The translations under genes and the position numbers were made by a program. A stretch of 40,674 bases of DNA from an uncultured Alistipes sp. (lineage in GTDB: Bacteria; Bacteroidota; Bacteroidia; Bacteroidales; Rikenellaceae). Shown piece after piece: positions 16,938-24,351 of the stretch (its first letter is position 1; each line of letters starts with the position of its first letter). The notes beneath the pieces are model-generated. The model saw only the letters and a list, made by a program, of their open reading frames with translations, was not told the origin of the DNA and ran no database searches. Location of the stretch: assembly GCA_944321205.1 (NCBI GenBank), contig CALUKK010000151.1, positions 1 to 40,674 on the forward strand, written 5' to 3'.

Positions 16938-17258
16938 ATGATTCAATTCCTTCAAACTCCGCCCGTGGAACCCCAACCCGGATTCATGCAGCAGTACAGT
17001 TTCATTATCATGATCGCACTGATGGTGCTGGTCCTCTGGCTCTTCATGTGGCGCCCCGAAGCCAAGCGCCGCAAGCAGATGCAGGCATTCCGCGACGGCC
17101 TCAAAAAAGGGGACAAGATCATCACCGCAGGAGGTATCTACGGCACCGTAAAGGAGATCAAGGATACGACTCTGCTGATCGAGGTCGACAGCAACGTCAC
17201 TCTCCGCATCGACACGAACATGGTCGTGGCCGACAATTCCGATCTCCAGCGTCAATAA
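16938..17258 (+). CDS. yajC: Preprotein translocase accessory subunit YajC
   Basis: A 106-residue inner-membrane protein. One transmembrane helix lies at about residues 20-40 (SFIIMIALMVLVLWLFMW), followed by the diagnostic RPEAKRRKQMQAFRDGLKKGD and a small cytoplasmic SH3-like domain with GGIYGTVKEIKDTTLLIEVD. YajC binds SecDF in the holotranslocon. It has its own promoter just upstream and a strong terminator just downstream, so it is last in its group. In many Bacteroidetes a YbbR-domain gene and coaE follow; they are absent here. Confidence 0.96.
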   Translation: MIQFLQTPPVEPQPGFMQQYSFIIMIALMVLVLWLFMWRPEAKRRKQMQAFRDGLKKGDKIITAGGIYGTVKEIKDTTLLIEVDSNVTLRIDTNMVVADNSDLQRQ

Positions 17259-17274
17259 TAGCGACAAGGTCCCC

Positions 17275-17312
17275 AAAAAAAGAGTTGCAGCGATTGCTGC
17301 AACTCTTTTTTT
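17275..17312. terminator. Bidirectional intrinsic terminator between yajC and the epimerase gene
   Basis: A 17-bp inverted repeat (17275-17291 and 17296-17312) with a GATT loop has A7 on one side and T8 on the other, so it works on both strands between two convergent genes. Confidence 0.95.
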
Positions 17313-17332
17313 TCGGATTTCCCCAACCGGAA

Positions 17333-18457
17333 TTATCGCATCGAAAAGCGATAGATACACGTGTGCGTATAGGTCTCGCCCGGATCGAGACGCGTCGTCG
17401 GGAAGTTCGCGTGGTTCGGACTGTCGGGGAAGTGCTGGGTTTCAAGCGCCACGGACTCCCGCCACGACTGCGGACGTCCGTATTTGCCCAGACTCTTGCC
17501 GTCGAAGAAGTTCCCGCTGTAGAACTGAAGACCCGGCTGGTCGGTGAGAACCTCCATCACACGTCCCGTCGTCGGCTCGTACAGCGAGGCAACCAGCTCC
17601 ACACCGTCACCCTCTCGACTCAAGACCCAGTTGTGGTCATAGCCGCGACCGTTCCGCAACTGCTCGTTGTCACTTTCGATCCGGGCCCCGATCGCCGTCG
17701 GCGTCCGGAAATCAAACGGCGTACCCTCGACCGGGACAATCTCTCCGGTGGGGATGAGCACCTTCGTGACCGGAGTTGTCGAGTCCGCCTTGATCCAAAG
17801 CTCGTTGTCGAGGATCGTACCGTTCCCCTCGCCCTTGAGGTTGAAGAACGAATGGTGCGAAAGATTGACAACCGTCGGTGCATCCGTCTGTACCCGGTAA
17901 TCGATACGGAACGCATCGTCCGGAGTCAGCGTATAGCTCATCTCCACGTCCAGATTCCCCGGGAAACCCTGCTCGCCATCCGCCGAGCGGTAGCGGAACA
18001 CGATCATCGTGTCGTTCGATCGCTCCACGTCCCAGACAACCATGTCGAAGCCCTTCGTGCCGCCGTGCAACGTCTGGCCGTTGTCGTTTTGAGGCAGCGT
18101 GTACTCCTTGCCGTCCAGCTCGAAACGTCCCTCCGCAATACGATTGGCATAGCGGCCCAAAGCCGCCCCCAGGAAACGCTCGCCCTGATTGTTCACATAA
18201 CGATCGAGATTCTCGTAGCCCAGGACCACATCCTCGAACTTCCCCGTGCGGTCCGGAGTCCACAACGATACAACCCGGGCTCCGAAGTTCGTGACCTGCA
18301 TCGTCAGATTCCCGTTCCGAAGCGTGTAAAGCGTCACCGGTTTCTCATCCACCGTCCCGGTGAAGGCCGCTGCGTCGAGCAACGCCAACGGCTGTTCCGC
18401 CTGGCCGCAGCACGCCGTCATCAGCATCGCCGCAACCCCAATTCCCAAGATTCTCAT
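17333..18457 (-). CDS. galM: Secreted aldose 1-epimerase (mutarotase), lipoprotein
   Basis: A 374-residue GalM-family enzyme that interconverts alpha and beta anomers of aldoses. The catalytic set is intact: His131 in QTLHGGTKGFD, His201 in NLSHHSFFNL, Asp274 in GYDHNW and Glu339 in ALETQHFPDSPN. The N-terminus is a lipoprotein signal with tandem cysteines (TACC, Cys16/17), so this is an exported form, probably periplasmic. It stands alone between two terminated or divergent units, with a TATCTTTG element 34-41 bp upstream of its start. It may serve general sugar uptake and has no evident link to the lyase locus. Confidence 0.93.
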   Translation of the reverse strand: MRILGIGVAAMLMTACCGQAEQPLALLDAAAFTGTVDEKPVTLYTLRNGNLTMQVTNFGARVVSLWTPDRTGKFEDVVLGYENLDRYVNNQGERFLGAALGRYANRIAEGRFELDGKEYTLPQNDNGQTLHGGTKGFDMVVWDVERSNDTMIVFRYRSADGEQGFPGNLDVEMSYTLTPDDAFRIDYRVQTDAPTVVNLSHHSFFNLKGEGNGTILDNELWIKADSTTPVTKVLIPTGEIVPVEGTPFDFRTPTAIGARIESDNEQLRNGRGYDHNWVLSREGDGVELVASLYEPTTGRVMEVLTDQPGLQFYSGNFFDGKSLGKYGRPQSWRESVALETQHFPDSPNHANFPTTRLDPGETYTHTCIYRFSMR

Positions 18458-18490
18458 AATGTGTTATTGATTTTAAGGTTTTTGCAAAAA

Positions 18491-18498
18491 CAAAGATA
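18491..18498 (-). promoter_or_regulatory. -7 element of the aldose epimerase gene
   Basis: TATCTTTG on the minus strand, preceded by a run of nine A/T pairs, lies 34 bp upstream of the start at 18457. No -33 TTG at normal spacing is visible. Confidence 0.6.
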
Positions 18499-18529
18499 TA
18501 AAAAAAAAGGTCGCTTTCGTTTGAATTTT

Positions 18530-18560
18530 TTGACACTCCGCTTTCGCTTTCGTATATTTG
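18530..18560 (+). promoter_or_regulatory. Promoter of the TSCPD gene
   Basis: TTG (18530-18532), 20 bp, TATATTTG (18553-18560). Transcription should begin near 18566, which bears on the choice of start codon for the next gene. Confidence 0.75.
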
Positions 18561-18589
18561 CCCCCGCTAACATGACAAAATCGCACAGA

Positions 18590-18859
18590 ATGCTCAAGAT
18601 CGTTCACCGCTGCCAGGGAACCTGCTCCCGACAGATCGACATCGAAATCGAGGAGGGAATCGTGCGCAACGTCCTCTTTACAGGCGGTTGCCACGGAAAT
18701 ACGCAAGGGGTCGCGGCTCTCGTCCGCGGCATGAAGGTCGAAGAGGTGATCGCCCGGCTCGAGGGTATCGACTGCCACGGGAAAGGAACCTCCTGCCCCG
18801 ATCAACTGGCCCGGGCGCTGAAATCGGCACTGAACGATCCGCAAACCCTCAACCCGTAA
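18590..18859 (+). CDS. TSCPD-domain protein (TIGR03905 family)
   Basis: An 89-residue protein of the TSCPD family, whose domain is also found at the C-terminus of some B12-dependent ribonucleotide reductases. Conserved cysteines are Cys12 (GTCS), Cys34 (GGCHGN), Cys62 and Cys69 (TSCPDQL); they may bind a metal. The function of the stand-alone family is not established. An upstream in-frame ATG at 18572 would add six residues, but it lies only a few bases from the expected transcription start, so I prefer 18590, which opens directly with the first strand MLKIVHRC. Confidence 0.85.
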   Translation: MLKIVHRCQGTCSRQIDIEIEEGIVRNVLFTGGCHGNTQGVAALVRGMKVEEVIARLEGIDCHGKGTSCPDQLARALKSALNDPQTLNP

Positions 18860-18870
18860 GGTCCCGAAAG

Positions 18871-18909
18871 GTCGCCATGAGGTGTCCAAAGTCGCGGCAA
18901 TGAGTGTCC
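18871..18909. repeat. Two imperfect direct repeats of about 18 bp
   Basis: GTCGCCATGAGGTGTCC (18871-18887) and GTCGCGGCAATGAGTGTCC (18891-18909) are tandem imperfect repeats in the 153-bp gap between the TSCPD and GlsB-like genes. Terminal tandem repeats of this size occur at the ends of IS21-type elements, but no transposase remains here. Confidence 0.4.
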
Positions 18910-19012
18910 CAACCCCGAAACCGGCTCCCGACGTCCGCCTCAGAAACACGGCCGATTCGGCTTCGGAACGGATTTTGTACCGACCCCTTCCGTCATAAAA
19001 CCTCTAAGACCT

Positions 19013-19273
19013 ATGTATTTTATCTGGTATCTTCTCATCGGTCTGGCGGCCGGATGGATCGCCAACCTCATCGTCAAGGGCAGCGGCTCGGGACTCATCG
19101 TCAATCTGATCGTCGGACTCATCGGCGGAATGCTCGGAGGTTGGATCCTCTCCTGGATCGGGCTCGTTCCCGTCGGAACGCTCGGAAGTCTTGTCACCGC
19201 GGTAATCGGTGCCATCCTGCTGCTGTGGATCGCCGCACTGGTCTCCCAGCGGAAGAAAAACAACAAAAAGTAA
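19013..19273 (+). CDS. GlsB/YeaQ/YmgE-family small membrane protein
   Basis: An 86-residue, very hydrophobic protein with three predicted membrane helices, about residues 2-20, 27-48 and 55-78, joined by glycine-rich turns (GLAAGWIANLIVKG and GLIGGMLGGWIL), and a basic tail RKKNNKK. This is the transglycosylase-associated protein fold of GlsB/YeaQ/YmgE, often linked to general stress response; the biochemical role is unknown. No clear promoter of the TAnnTTTG type was found in front of it. Confidence 0.9.
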   Translation: MYFIWYLLIGLAAGWIANLIVKGSGSGLIVNLIVGLIGGMLGGWILSWIGLVPVGTLGSLVTAVIGAILLLWIAALVSQRKKNNKK

Positions 19274-19298
19274 CCTCCCGGCCAACTCCCCTTCACCC

Positions 19299-19508
19299 AT
19301 GGAACGGATGAATCCGAACAGCTCCTCGCCCGAAAAGAGCGGTAAAGACCCCGACCCGGAGACCTCCGATCTCGAAACCCTGGGACTCTTCGCTTCGCAA
19401 ATTGACCGCCGGAGCCGTTGTTCCCGGGAGATTCCGGACTCCGCGTGCGGAGAGGCGGACCCCGAAGAGGTCAAACGGAAGAGGCCAAGCTCCGAAAAGA
19501 AGATTTGA
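19299..19508 (+). CDS. Possible small hydrophilic protein, doubtful
   Basis: An open frame of 69 codons, 25 bp after the GlsB-like gene, giving a charged Ser/Pro/Glu-rich chain with no recognised motif, no hydrophobic segment and a basic C-terminus (EEVKRKRPSSEKKI). It could be the tail gene of a two-gene unit or a chance frame in GC-rich DNA. I have no family support for it. Confidence 0.25.
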   Translation: MERMNPNSSSPEKSGKDPDPETSDLETLGLFASQIDRRSRCSREIPDSACGEADPEEVKRKRPSSEKKI

Positions 19509-19539
19509 CCGGAAAACCCGTCTTTCCGATACCGCATGA

Positions 19540-19577
19540 AAAAAGGTGGCCTTCCTGACGGAACGGACCACCTTTTT
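19540..19577 (-). terminator. Terminator after tRNA-Gln
   Basis: AAAAAGGTGG (19540-19549) pairs with CCACCTTTTT (19568-19577), with a nested TTCC/GGAA stem inside the loop. On the minus strand it directly follows the tRNA 3' end and closes with a T-run. Confidence 0.85.
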
Positions 19578-19581
19578 CAGG

Positions 19582-19652
19582 TTGAGCTGCCGGGATTCGA
19601 ACCCAGAACGACAGAACCAAAATCTGCTGTGTTACCATTACACCACAGCTCA
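19582..19652 (-). tRNA. tRNA-Gln, anticodon TTG
   Basis: Read on the minus strand, TGAGCTG (5' acceptor, 19652-19646) pairs fully with CAGCTCA (19589-19583). A D-arm with GGTGTAATGGTAAC, a T-arm with GGGTTCGAATCCC and an anticodon stem GCAGA/TCTGT enclose the loop TTTTGGT, which puts TTG at positions 34-36. It reads CAA and by wobble CAG. Position 19582 is the discriminator A. The CCA end is not encoded. Its own promoter and terminator flank it, so it is a single-gene unit. Confidence 0.97.
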
Positions 19653-19673
19653 ATCTTCTGCTCGAAAGCGGGA

Positions 19674-19702
19674 CAAAGATAATGAAAAATTTACAATTCC
19701 AA
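19674..19702 (-). promoter_or_regulatory. Promoter of tRNA-Gln
   Basis: TTG (19702-19700), 18 bp and TATCTTTG (19681-19674) on the minus strand, with the -7 element 22 bp upstream of the tRNA 5' end. The spacer is one base shorter than usual. Confidence 0.65.
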
Positions 19703-19784
19703 ATCCCATTCCGCAAAAAATAAAGCCCCCGATCCGGATTCCTCCGCTCCGGCAAGCGGCTGGCGGACTTTTAGACCTCATGTT

Positions 19785-21137
19785 ATGATTACCGTCATGA
19801 TCCTGCTCTTCGCGGTAGGATACCTCTTCATCGCCCTCGAACACAAAATACATATCGACAAATCGGCCATCGCCCTGCTTATGGCCGGACTCATCTGGAC
19901 GATTCTCAGCCTCTTGGGCAAAGACCCCGCCCTGCAACACCAACTCGTCGACCAGTTGGGCGACACGTGCGAAATCCTCGTCTTCCTGATCGGCGCCATG
20001 ACCATCGTCAACCTGATCGACTCCTATGGCGGTTTCGCCGTCATCTCCGAGGCAATCTCCACGCGCAAACCCGTCAAGCTCCTCTTCATACTCTCCACGA
20101 TCACCTTCTTCCTGTCGGCCGTACTCGACAACATGACGACCACGATCATTCTGGTGATGCTCCTGCGAAGAATAGTCCCCGACCAGAAACTGCGATGGTG
20201 CTTCGCCGCGGTGATCGTCATCGCGGCCAACAGCGGCGGCGCCTGGTCCCCGATCGGCGACGTCACCTCCATCATGCTCTGGATGCGGGGGAATGTCTCC
20301 GCTCTGAAGCTCGTCACCAATCTCTTCCTGCCGTGTCTGGTGGCCGTGGCGATCCCCACGCTGCTCGCCGCACGGCAGGTCGCACGGACTCCGCTCTCGG
20401 CGCCCTCCGCACAACAGCATCAGGATCCCTGCCCGGCCTACATCTCCCATCGATTGCGGCGATTCATGCTCTTGGTCGGAATCCTCAGTCTGCTCTTCGT
20501 CCCGCTGTTCAAAAGCCTCACGGGACTGCCTCCCTACATGGGAATGATGATCTCCCTGGGCGTCATGTGGATCCTCTCCGAACTCATCTATTACCGCAGG
20601 CGCTGTCTGCAAAACCTCGAGGATTCGATCCAGCCCCGTGTGGCCAAGGTCCTCAAACACATCGACATGCCAACGATCCTCTTCTTCCTCGGAATCCTTA
20701 TGGCCGTCGGCGCTCTCCAGACCGCGGGGGTCCTCTCCGACATGGCCGACTGGCTCGATCGAAACATACACGCCGTCTTTCCGATTGCCGGCGTCATCGG
20801 TCTTCTCTCGTCGGTGGTCGACAACGTGCCGCTCGTGGCGGCCTGCATGGGCATGTATCCCCTTGCGGACCCCGCTGCGGTTGCCGCCGCGGCCGATCCC
20901 GCCTTCACACGGGCGTTCCTTCCGGATGGGCTATTCTGGCATCTGCTGACCTTCTGTGCCGGAGTGGGAGGAAGCCTGCTCATCATCGGATCCGCGGCCG
21001 GAGTCGTCGCCATGGGACTCGAAAAAATAACGTTCGGATGGTATCTCCGGAAAATAACGGGTTGGGCGCTGGCCGGTTATGCCGCCGGAATCGGCGTCAT
21101 CTGGATCGAGCATCTCCTCGGCGGAATCGCCGCCTGA
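19785..21137 (+). CDS. nhaD: NhaD-type Na+/H+ antiporter
   Basis: A 450-residue inner-membrane protein with about 12 hydrophobic segments, of the ion transporter superfamily NhaD branch. Distinctive stretches are TFFLSAVLDNMTTTIILVMLLRR near residues 105-127, ANSGGAWSPIGDVTSIMLW near 148-166 and the second-half counterpart SSVVDNVPLVAACMGMY near 345-361. The two DN(M/V)(T/P) repeats are the paired half-helix transport sites. NhaD exports Na+ or Li+ against H+ for pH and salt balance. It is alone on its strand between the tRNA and a hairpin at 21274. No consensus promoter was found in 19653-19784. Confidence 0.93.
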   Translation: MITVMILLFAVGYLFIALEHKIHIDKSAIALLMAGLIWTILSLLGKDPALQHQLVDQLGDTCEILVFLIGAMTIVNLIDSYGGFAVISEAISTRKPVKLLFILSTITFFLSAVLDNMTTTIILVMLLRRIVPDQKLRWCFAAVIVIAANSGGAWSPIGDVTSIMLWMRGNVSALKLVTNLFLPCLVAVAIPTLLAARQVARTPLSAPSAQQHQDPCPAYISHRLRRFMLLVGILSLLFVPLFKSLTGLPPYMGMMISLGVMWILSELIYYRRRCLQNLEDSIQPRVAKVLKHIDMPTILFFLGILMAVGALQTAGVLSDMADWLDRNIHAVFPIAGVIGLLSSVVDNVPLVAACMGMYPLADPAAVAAAADPAFTRAFLPDGLFWHLLTFCAGVGGSLLIIGSAAGVVAMGLEKITFGWYLRKITGWALAGYAAGIGVIWIEHLLGGIAA

Positions 21138-21190
21138 AAAGACTCGGCGGAATCGCCGGAACGGCAGCCGTGAGGCCTCGGCAGAATCGG
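21117..21190. repeat. Short degenerate repeat at the end of nhaD
   Basis: CTCGGCGGAATCGCC occurs at 21117-21131 and 21143-21157, with a third diverged copy CTCGGCAGAATCGG at 21177-21190. The first copy encodes the last residues of NhaD; the others lie beyond the stop. It looks like local duplication. The rest of 21138-21409 holds only the hairpin at 21274 and a 13-bp direct repeat (21330-21342 and 21402-21414). Confidence 0.5.
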
Positions 21191-21273
21191 CGAAACGACG
21201 GAATCGGGGGCTATGAGACCTGCTGAAACGGCAAAGCGGTCGGATCTTCCGCTCCGACACGTCTCTGTACGAA

Positions 21274-21312
21274 AACCGGGCGGTACTTCCCTTGCAGGAA
21301 GACCGCCCGGTT
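21274..21312 (+). terminator. Hairpin downstream of nhaD
   Basis: AACCGGGCGGT (21274-21284) pairs with ACCGCCCGGTT (21302-21312), and an inner CTTCC/GGAAG stem extends it after a single unpaired base. The T-run is weak. It may serve both nhaD and the convergent thioesterase gene. Confidence 0.65.
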
Positions 21313-21409
21313 CATATGTCGTTCCGGTTCCCCCCGGTCAGCAGTTCATCGATCCATCCGTTCAGACAGTCCGCCCGGATCCCGAGGTGCACTCCGTCCG
21401 GCCCCCCGG

Positions 21410-21784
21410 TCAGCCCAGTTTGGAGAGAAAACGCTCGCGGTCGACGATATAACGAACGTGCGTCCCTTCGCCGATCACCCCCTCCTCGTCGCGCGCTCCG
21501 ACGTTGAAGGTCAACCGGCGACCCTCGATCGCCGTCAAGACCGCCGTGGCCGTGATCGTGGCGCCCGGTTTCGACGGCTTGAGGTGCGAAACGTTCATCT
21601 CCGAACCTACGGTCGTCGAACCCGCAGGCAACGACGACGACACGGCCTCCAGGGCCGCATGCTCCATCAACGCCACCATGGCCGGCGTGGCATAAACCGG
21701 GAGGTCGCCCGAACCCATCGCAGCGGCCGTCTTATCCGCCGTCACCGTCGTGGTGCTGCGGGATGAAAGTCCTGTTTCAAGCAT
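21410..21784 (-). CDS. Hotdog-fold thioesterase, fluoroacetyl-CoA thioesterase (FlK)-like
   Basis: A 124-residue single hotdog domain. The residues of the FlK triad are present with the same spacing: Thr33 in YATP, Glu41 in MVALMEHAA and His67 in VSHLKP, 8 and 26 residues apart as in FlK Thr42/Glu50/His76. Other family marks are TVGSEMNVSH and EGRRLTFNVGARDEEGVIGEGTHVR. It is expected to hydrolyse a small acyl-CoA in the cytoplasm; the substrate is not known, and fluoroacetyl-CoA is unlikely in a gut anaerobe. It is a lone gene, convergent with nhaD and divergent from the DUF4294 gene. Confidence 0.88.
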   Translation of the reverse strand: MLETGLSSRSTTTVTADKTAAAMGSGDLPVYATPAMVALMEHAALEAVSSSLPAGSTTVGSEMNVSHLKPSKPGATITATAVLTAIEGRRLTFNVGARDEEGVIGEGTHVRYIVDRERFLSKLG

Positions 21785-21877
21785 AACGTATACTTCTGTT
21801 CTATTCCTGTTTTACATCTTGCACTTCGGCACCCGATCCAAAGGTCCCGGGCTTGTCGCACGGCGCACCCCGCAGAT

Positions 21878-21908
21878 TTGCTTCTCCCGCGAAGTTATAT
21901 TATATTTG
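21878..21908 (+). promoter_or_regulatory. Promoter of the DUF4294 gene
   Basis: TTG (21878-21880, within TTTG), 20 bp, TATATTTG (21901-21908), a full match to the Bacteroidetes consensus. The start codon lies about 100 bp downstream. Confidence 0.7.
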
Positions 21909-22010
21909 CGCAGGTCCGACGCCGGCAAAGATACGAAATGTCCTCCGGAAAACCCGCATGACAACCCGGGATTTTGGACGGAAAAGCTCCCGACGTGCGG
22001 AAAGAAGACC

Positions 22011-22598
22011 ATGCGGATGATCATGAAAAGGTGGATACTGCTCTTCGTGGCGCTGGTCTGCACAGGCTCTGCCGTGCAGGCGCAGGGGGGCCGCGGCTTC
22101 TGGCACCAGGAGTGGGAGATCACAAACGGAGACTCCATCCCCCTGGTCCATATCCTCCCCGTCTACGTCTTCAGCCGCCCCGTCGACCTGAGACGCTATC
22201 AACGACTGGTCGATGCCGTCCGGAAGGTATACCCCATCGCCAAAATCGCCCGCGCCAAAATGGCCGACATGGAGGCCGAACTCTGCCGCCTCCCGACAAA
22301 AAAGGCCCAGAAAGAGTATATCAAACAGGTATACGACCAGATCAAGGAGGAGTATACCCCCGTGTTGAAGCACATGACCCGAACCCAGGGCCGCGTCCTG
22401 CTCAAACTCATCGACCGCGAAACGGAATACACCGCCTATGAGGTGCTCAAGGAGTTCCGCGGCGGATTCATCGCGGGGTTCTGGCAGGGAGTCTCGAAAA
22501 TTTTCGGCCAGGATCTCAAATCCCAGTACGACCGGGAAGGCGAAGACCGGATGATCGAACAGATCATTATCTATTACGAAGCCGGACTGATCCGCTGA
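22011..22598 (+). CDS. DUF4294-family exported protein
   Basis: A protein of 195 residues (191 if started at the third ATG, 22023). A signal peptide MKRWILLFVALVCTGSAVQAQ is followed by the DUF4294 domain: the segment with GDSIPLVHILPVYVFSRP, then RRYQRLVDAVRKVYPIAKIARAKM, and later MTRTQGRVLLKLIDRETEYTAYEVLKEFRGGF. The family is restricted to Bacteroidetes and has no known function. It is probably periplasmic. The upstream ATGs at 22011 and 22017 are equally placed relative to a GA-rich stretch, so the start is uncertain by four codons. It is a single-gene unit before ffh. Confidence 0.87.
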   Translation: MRMIMKRWILLFVALVCTGSAVQAQGGRGFWHQEWEITNGDSIPLVHILPVYVFSRPVDLRRYQRLVDAVRKVYPIAKIARAKMADMEAELCRLPTKKAQKEYIKQVYDQIKEEYTPVLKHMTRTQGRVLLKLIDRETEYTAYEVLKEFRGGFIAGFWQGVSKIFGQDLKSQYDREGEDRMIEQIIIYYEAGLIR

Positions 22599-22738
22599 CC
22601 GGCCAAAGTACATGCAGGAACCCGAAAACGCCCCGGAAATCTTCGGAATACGACCCTCCGGAATCTACGGCAACACTCGTGGAAATCGATTCCCGACTCC
22701 CGCCATCGTCCCACCGTCAATTTTGTCTCTTCTCCGGA

Positions 22739-22768
22739 TTGCGCTTTATGAATTATTTCGTACCTTTG
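22739..22768 (+). promoter_or_regulatory. Promoter of ffh
   Basis: TTG (22739-22741), 19 bp, TACCTTTG (22761-22768), 39 bp upstream of the ffh start. This places the start codon at 22808 rather than at the upstream ATGs in the same frame. Confidence 0.75.
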
Positions 22769-22807
22769 TCCGAAATAATCGTAACAGAATCCATAAAATT
22801 CCGGAAT

Positions 22808-24139
22808 ATGTTCGAAAACCTCACCGATAAACTCGAACGATCATTCAAAATCCTCAAGGGCGAAGGCCGTATCACCGAAATCAATGTCGCCGAAACCCTC
22901 AAGGAGATCCGACGGGCGCTCATCGACGCCGACGTAAACTACAAGGTCGCAAAATCCTTCACCGACGAGGTCAAACAAAAAGCCCTCGGGCAGGATGTCC
23001 TCAAGGCCGTCAAGCCCGGACAGATGTTGACCAAGATCGTCCGCGACGAACTAGCCGCTCTCATGGGCGGTACGGCCTCGGACATTCGTCTCGAAGGTAC
23101 ACCCGCCGTGATTCTGATCGCCGGATTGCAGGGATCCGGTAAGACCACCTTCTCCGGAAAGCTCGCCGCAATGCTCAAAAGCAAGAAGGGAAGACAGGTC
23201 CTGCTCGTCGCCGGCGACGTCTACCGCCCCGCGGCCATCGACCAGCTGAAGGTCCTCGGCGGGCAGATCGGTGTCGAGGTATACACCGAAGAGGGAAACA
23301 AAAATCCCGTGGAGATCGCCCGGCACGCCATTCAGTATGCCCGCCAGAACAACCTCAACGTCGTCATCATCGATACGGCCGGACGTCTGGCCGTCGATGA
23401 AGCCATGATGCAGGAGATCACCGCCATCAAGGATGCCGTCAAACCCTCGGAAACGCTGTTCGTCGTCGATGCCATGACGGGACAGGATGCCGTCAATACC
23501 GCCAGGGAGTTCAACGACCGGCTGGATTTCGACGGCGTGGTCCTCACCAAGCTGGACGGCGATACGCGAGGCGGTGCCGCCATCTCGATCCGCTCGGTGG
23601 TCAACAAACCCCTGAAGTTCATCTCCAGCGGCGAGAAGATGGATGCCCTGCAGGTCTTCCATCCGGAGCGTATGGCCGACCGCATCCTCGGCATGGGCGA
23701 TGTCGTCTCGCTTGTCGAGCGCGCCCAGGAGCAGTTCGACGAGGAGGAGGCCCGCAAACTCAAGAAAAAACTCGTCAAGGACCAGTTCAACTTCAACGAC
23801 TTCATCACTCAGATCCACCAGATCAAGAAGATGGGCAATCTGAAGGATCTGGCCTCGATGCTCCCCGGTATGGGCAAGATGCTCAAGAACGTCGACATCC
23901 CGGATGACGTCTTCAAACAGACCGAGGCGATCATCTCGTCGATGACCCCCGCCGAGCGCGAACACCCCGAGATCATCAATGCCCGGCGCCGTGAACGCAT
24001 CGCCAAAGGCTCGGGAACAACCGTCGCCGACGTCAACCGGCTGATGAAGCAGTTCGACGATACGCGCAAGATGATGAAGGCCGTGGCCGGCGGCGGGCTG
24101 AAAATGCCCAAGATGCCCGGAATGAGGCAACGGAGATAA
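22808..24139 (+). CDS. ffh: Signal recognition particle GTPase Ffh
   Basis: A 443-residue protein with the N domain (1-90), the G domain with P-loop GLQGSGKT (106-113), DTAGR (189-193), TKLDGDTRGG (247-256), and a Met-rich M domain (about 325-435) that binds 4.5S RNA and signal sequences, including GMGKMLKNV and the tail MPKMPGMRQRR. Ffh brings ribosomes making membrane proteins to the receptor FtsY. Start chosen at 22808 because MFENLTDKLE is the universal N-terminus and a promoter lies just upstream. A strong terminator follows. Confidence 0.98.
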   Translation: MFENLTDKLERSFKILKGEGRITEINVAETLKEIRRALIDADVNYKVAKSFTDEVKQKALGQDVLKAVKPGQMLTKIVRDELAALMGGTASDIRLEGTPAVILIAGLQGSGKTTFSGKLAAMLKSKKGRQVLLVAGDVYRPAAIDQLKVLGGQIGVEVYTEEGNKNPVEIARHAIQYARQNNLNVVIIDTAGRLAVDEAMMQEITAIKDAVKPSETLFVVDAMTGQDAVNTAREFNDRLDFDGVVLTKLDGDTRGGAAISIRSVVNKPLKFISSGEKMDALQVFHPERMADRILGMGDVVSLVERAQEQFDEEEARKLKKKLVKDQFNFNDFITQIHQIKKMGNLKDLASMLPGMGKMLKNVDIPDDVFKQTEAIISSMTPAEREHPEIINARRRERIAKGSGTTVADVNRLMKQFDDTRKMMKAVAGGGLKMPKMPGMRQRR

Positions 24140-24189
24140 ACCGTGCGGATCAAAGAGCCGGCTGTGACGCCCTCACTTCTCCACCCTTG

Positions 24190-24226
24190 AAAAAGAGACG
24201 TGCCGGTTGCGGCACGTCTCTTTTTT
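24190..24226 (+). terminator. Intrinsic terminator after ffh
   Basis: A 15-bp stem (24190-24204 with 24211-24225), a 6-base loop and six T residues form a strong terminator 50 bp after the ffh stop. Confidence 0.95.
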
Positions 24227-24291
24227 CTTCTCCGAGGAGGGTTCGCGTCGTGGAAACGGCATTTTCGCCCGGTAAATTAACCGCCCGGCTG

Positions 24292-24322
24292 TTGCAGGCA
24301 AGCCTTTTTATCCGTATCTTTG
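24292..24322 (+). promoter_or_regulatory. Promoter of era
   Basis: TTG (24292-24294), 20 bp, TATCTTTG (24315-24322), 29 bp upstream of the era start at 24352. Confidence 0.8.
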
Positions 24323-24351
24323 TCCGAAATATCTCCGTAACAGAGTTGAAA

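Noticed and set aside
24187-24351. Upstream extension of era by 55 codons
   Set aside because: It would start within the ffh terminator and cross the era promoter. The protein family begins at 24352.
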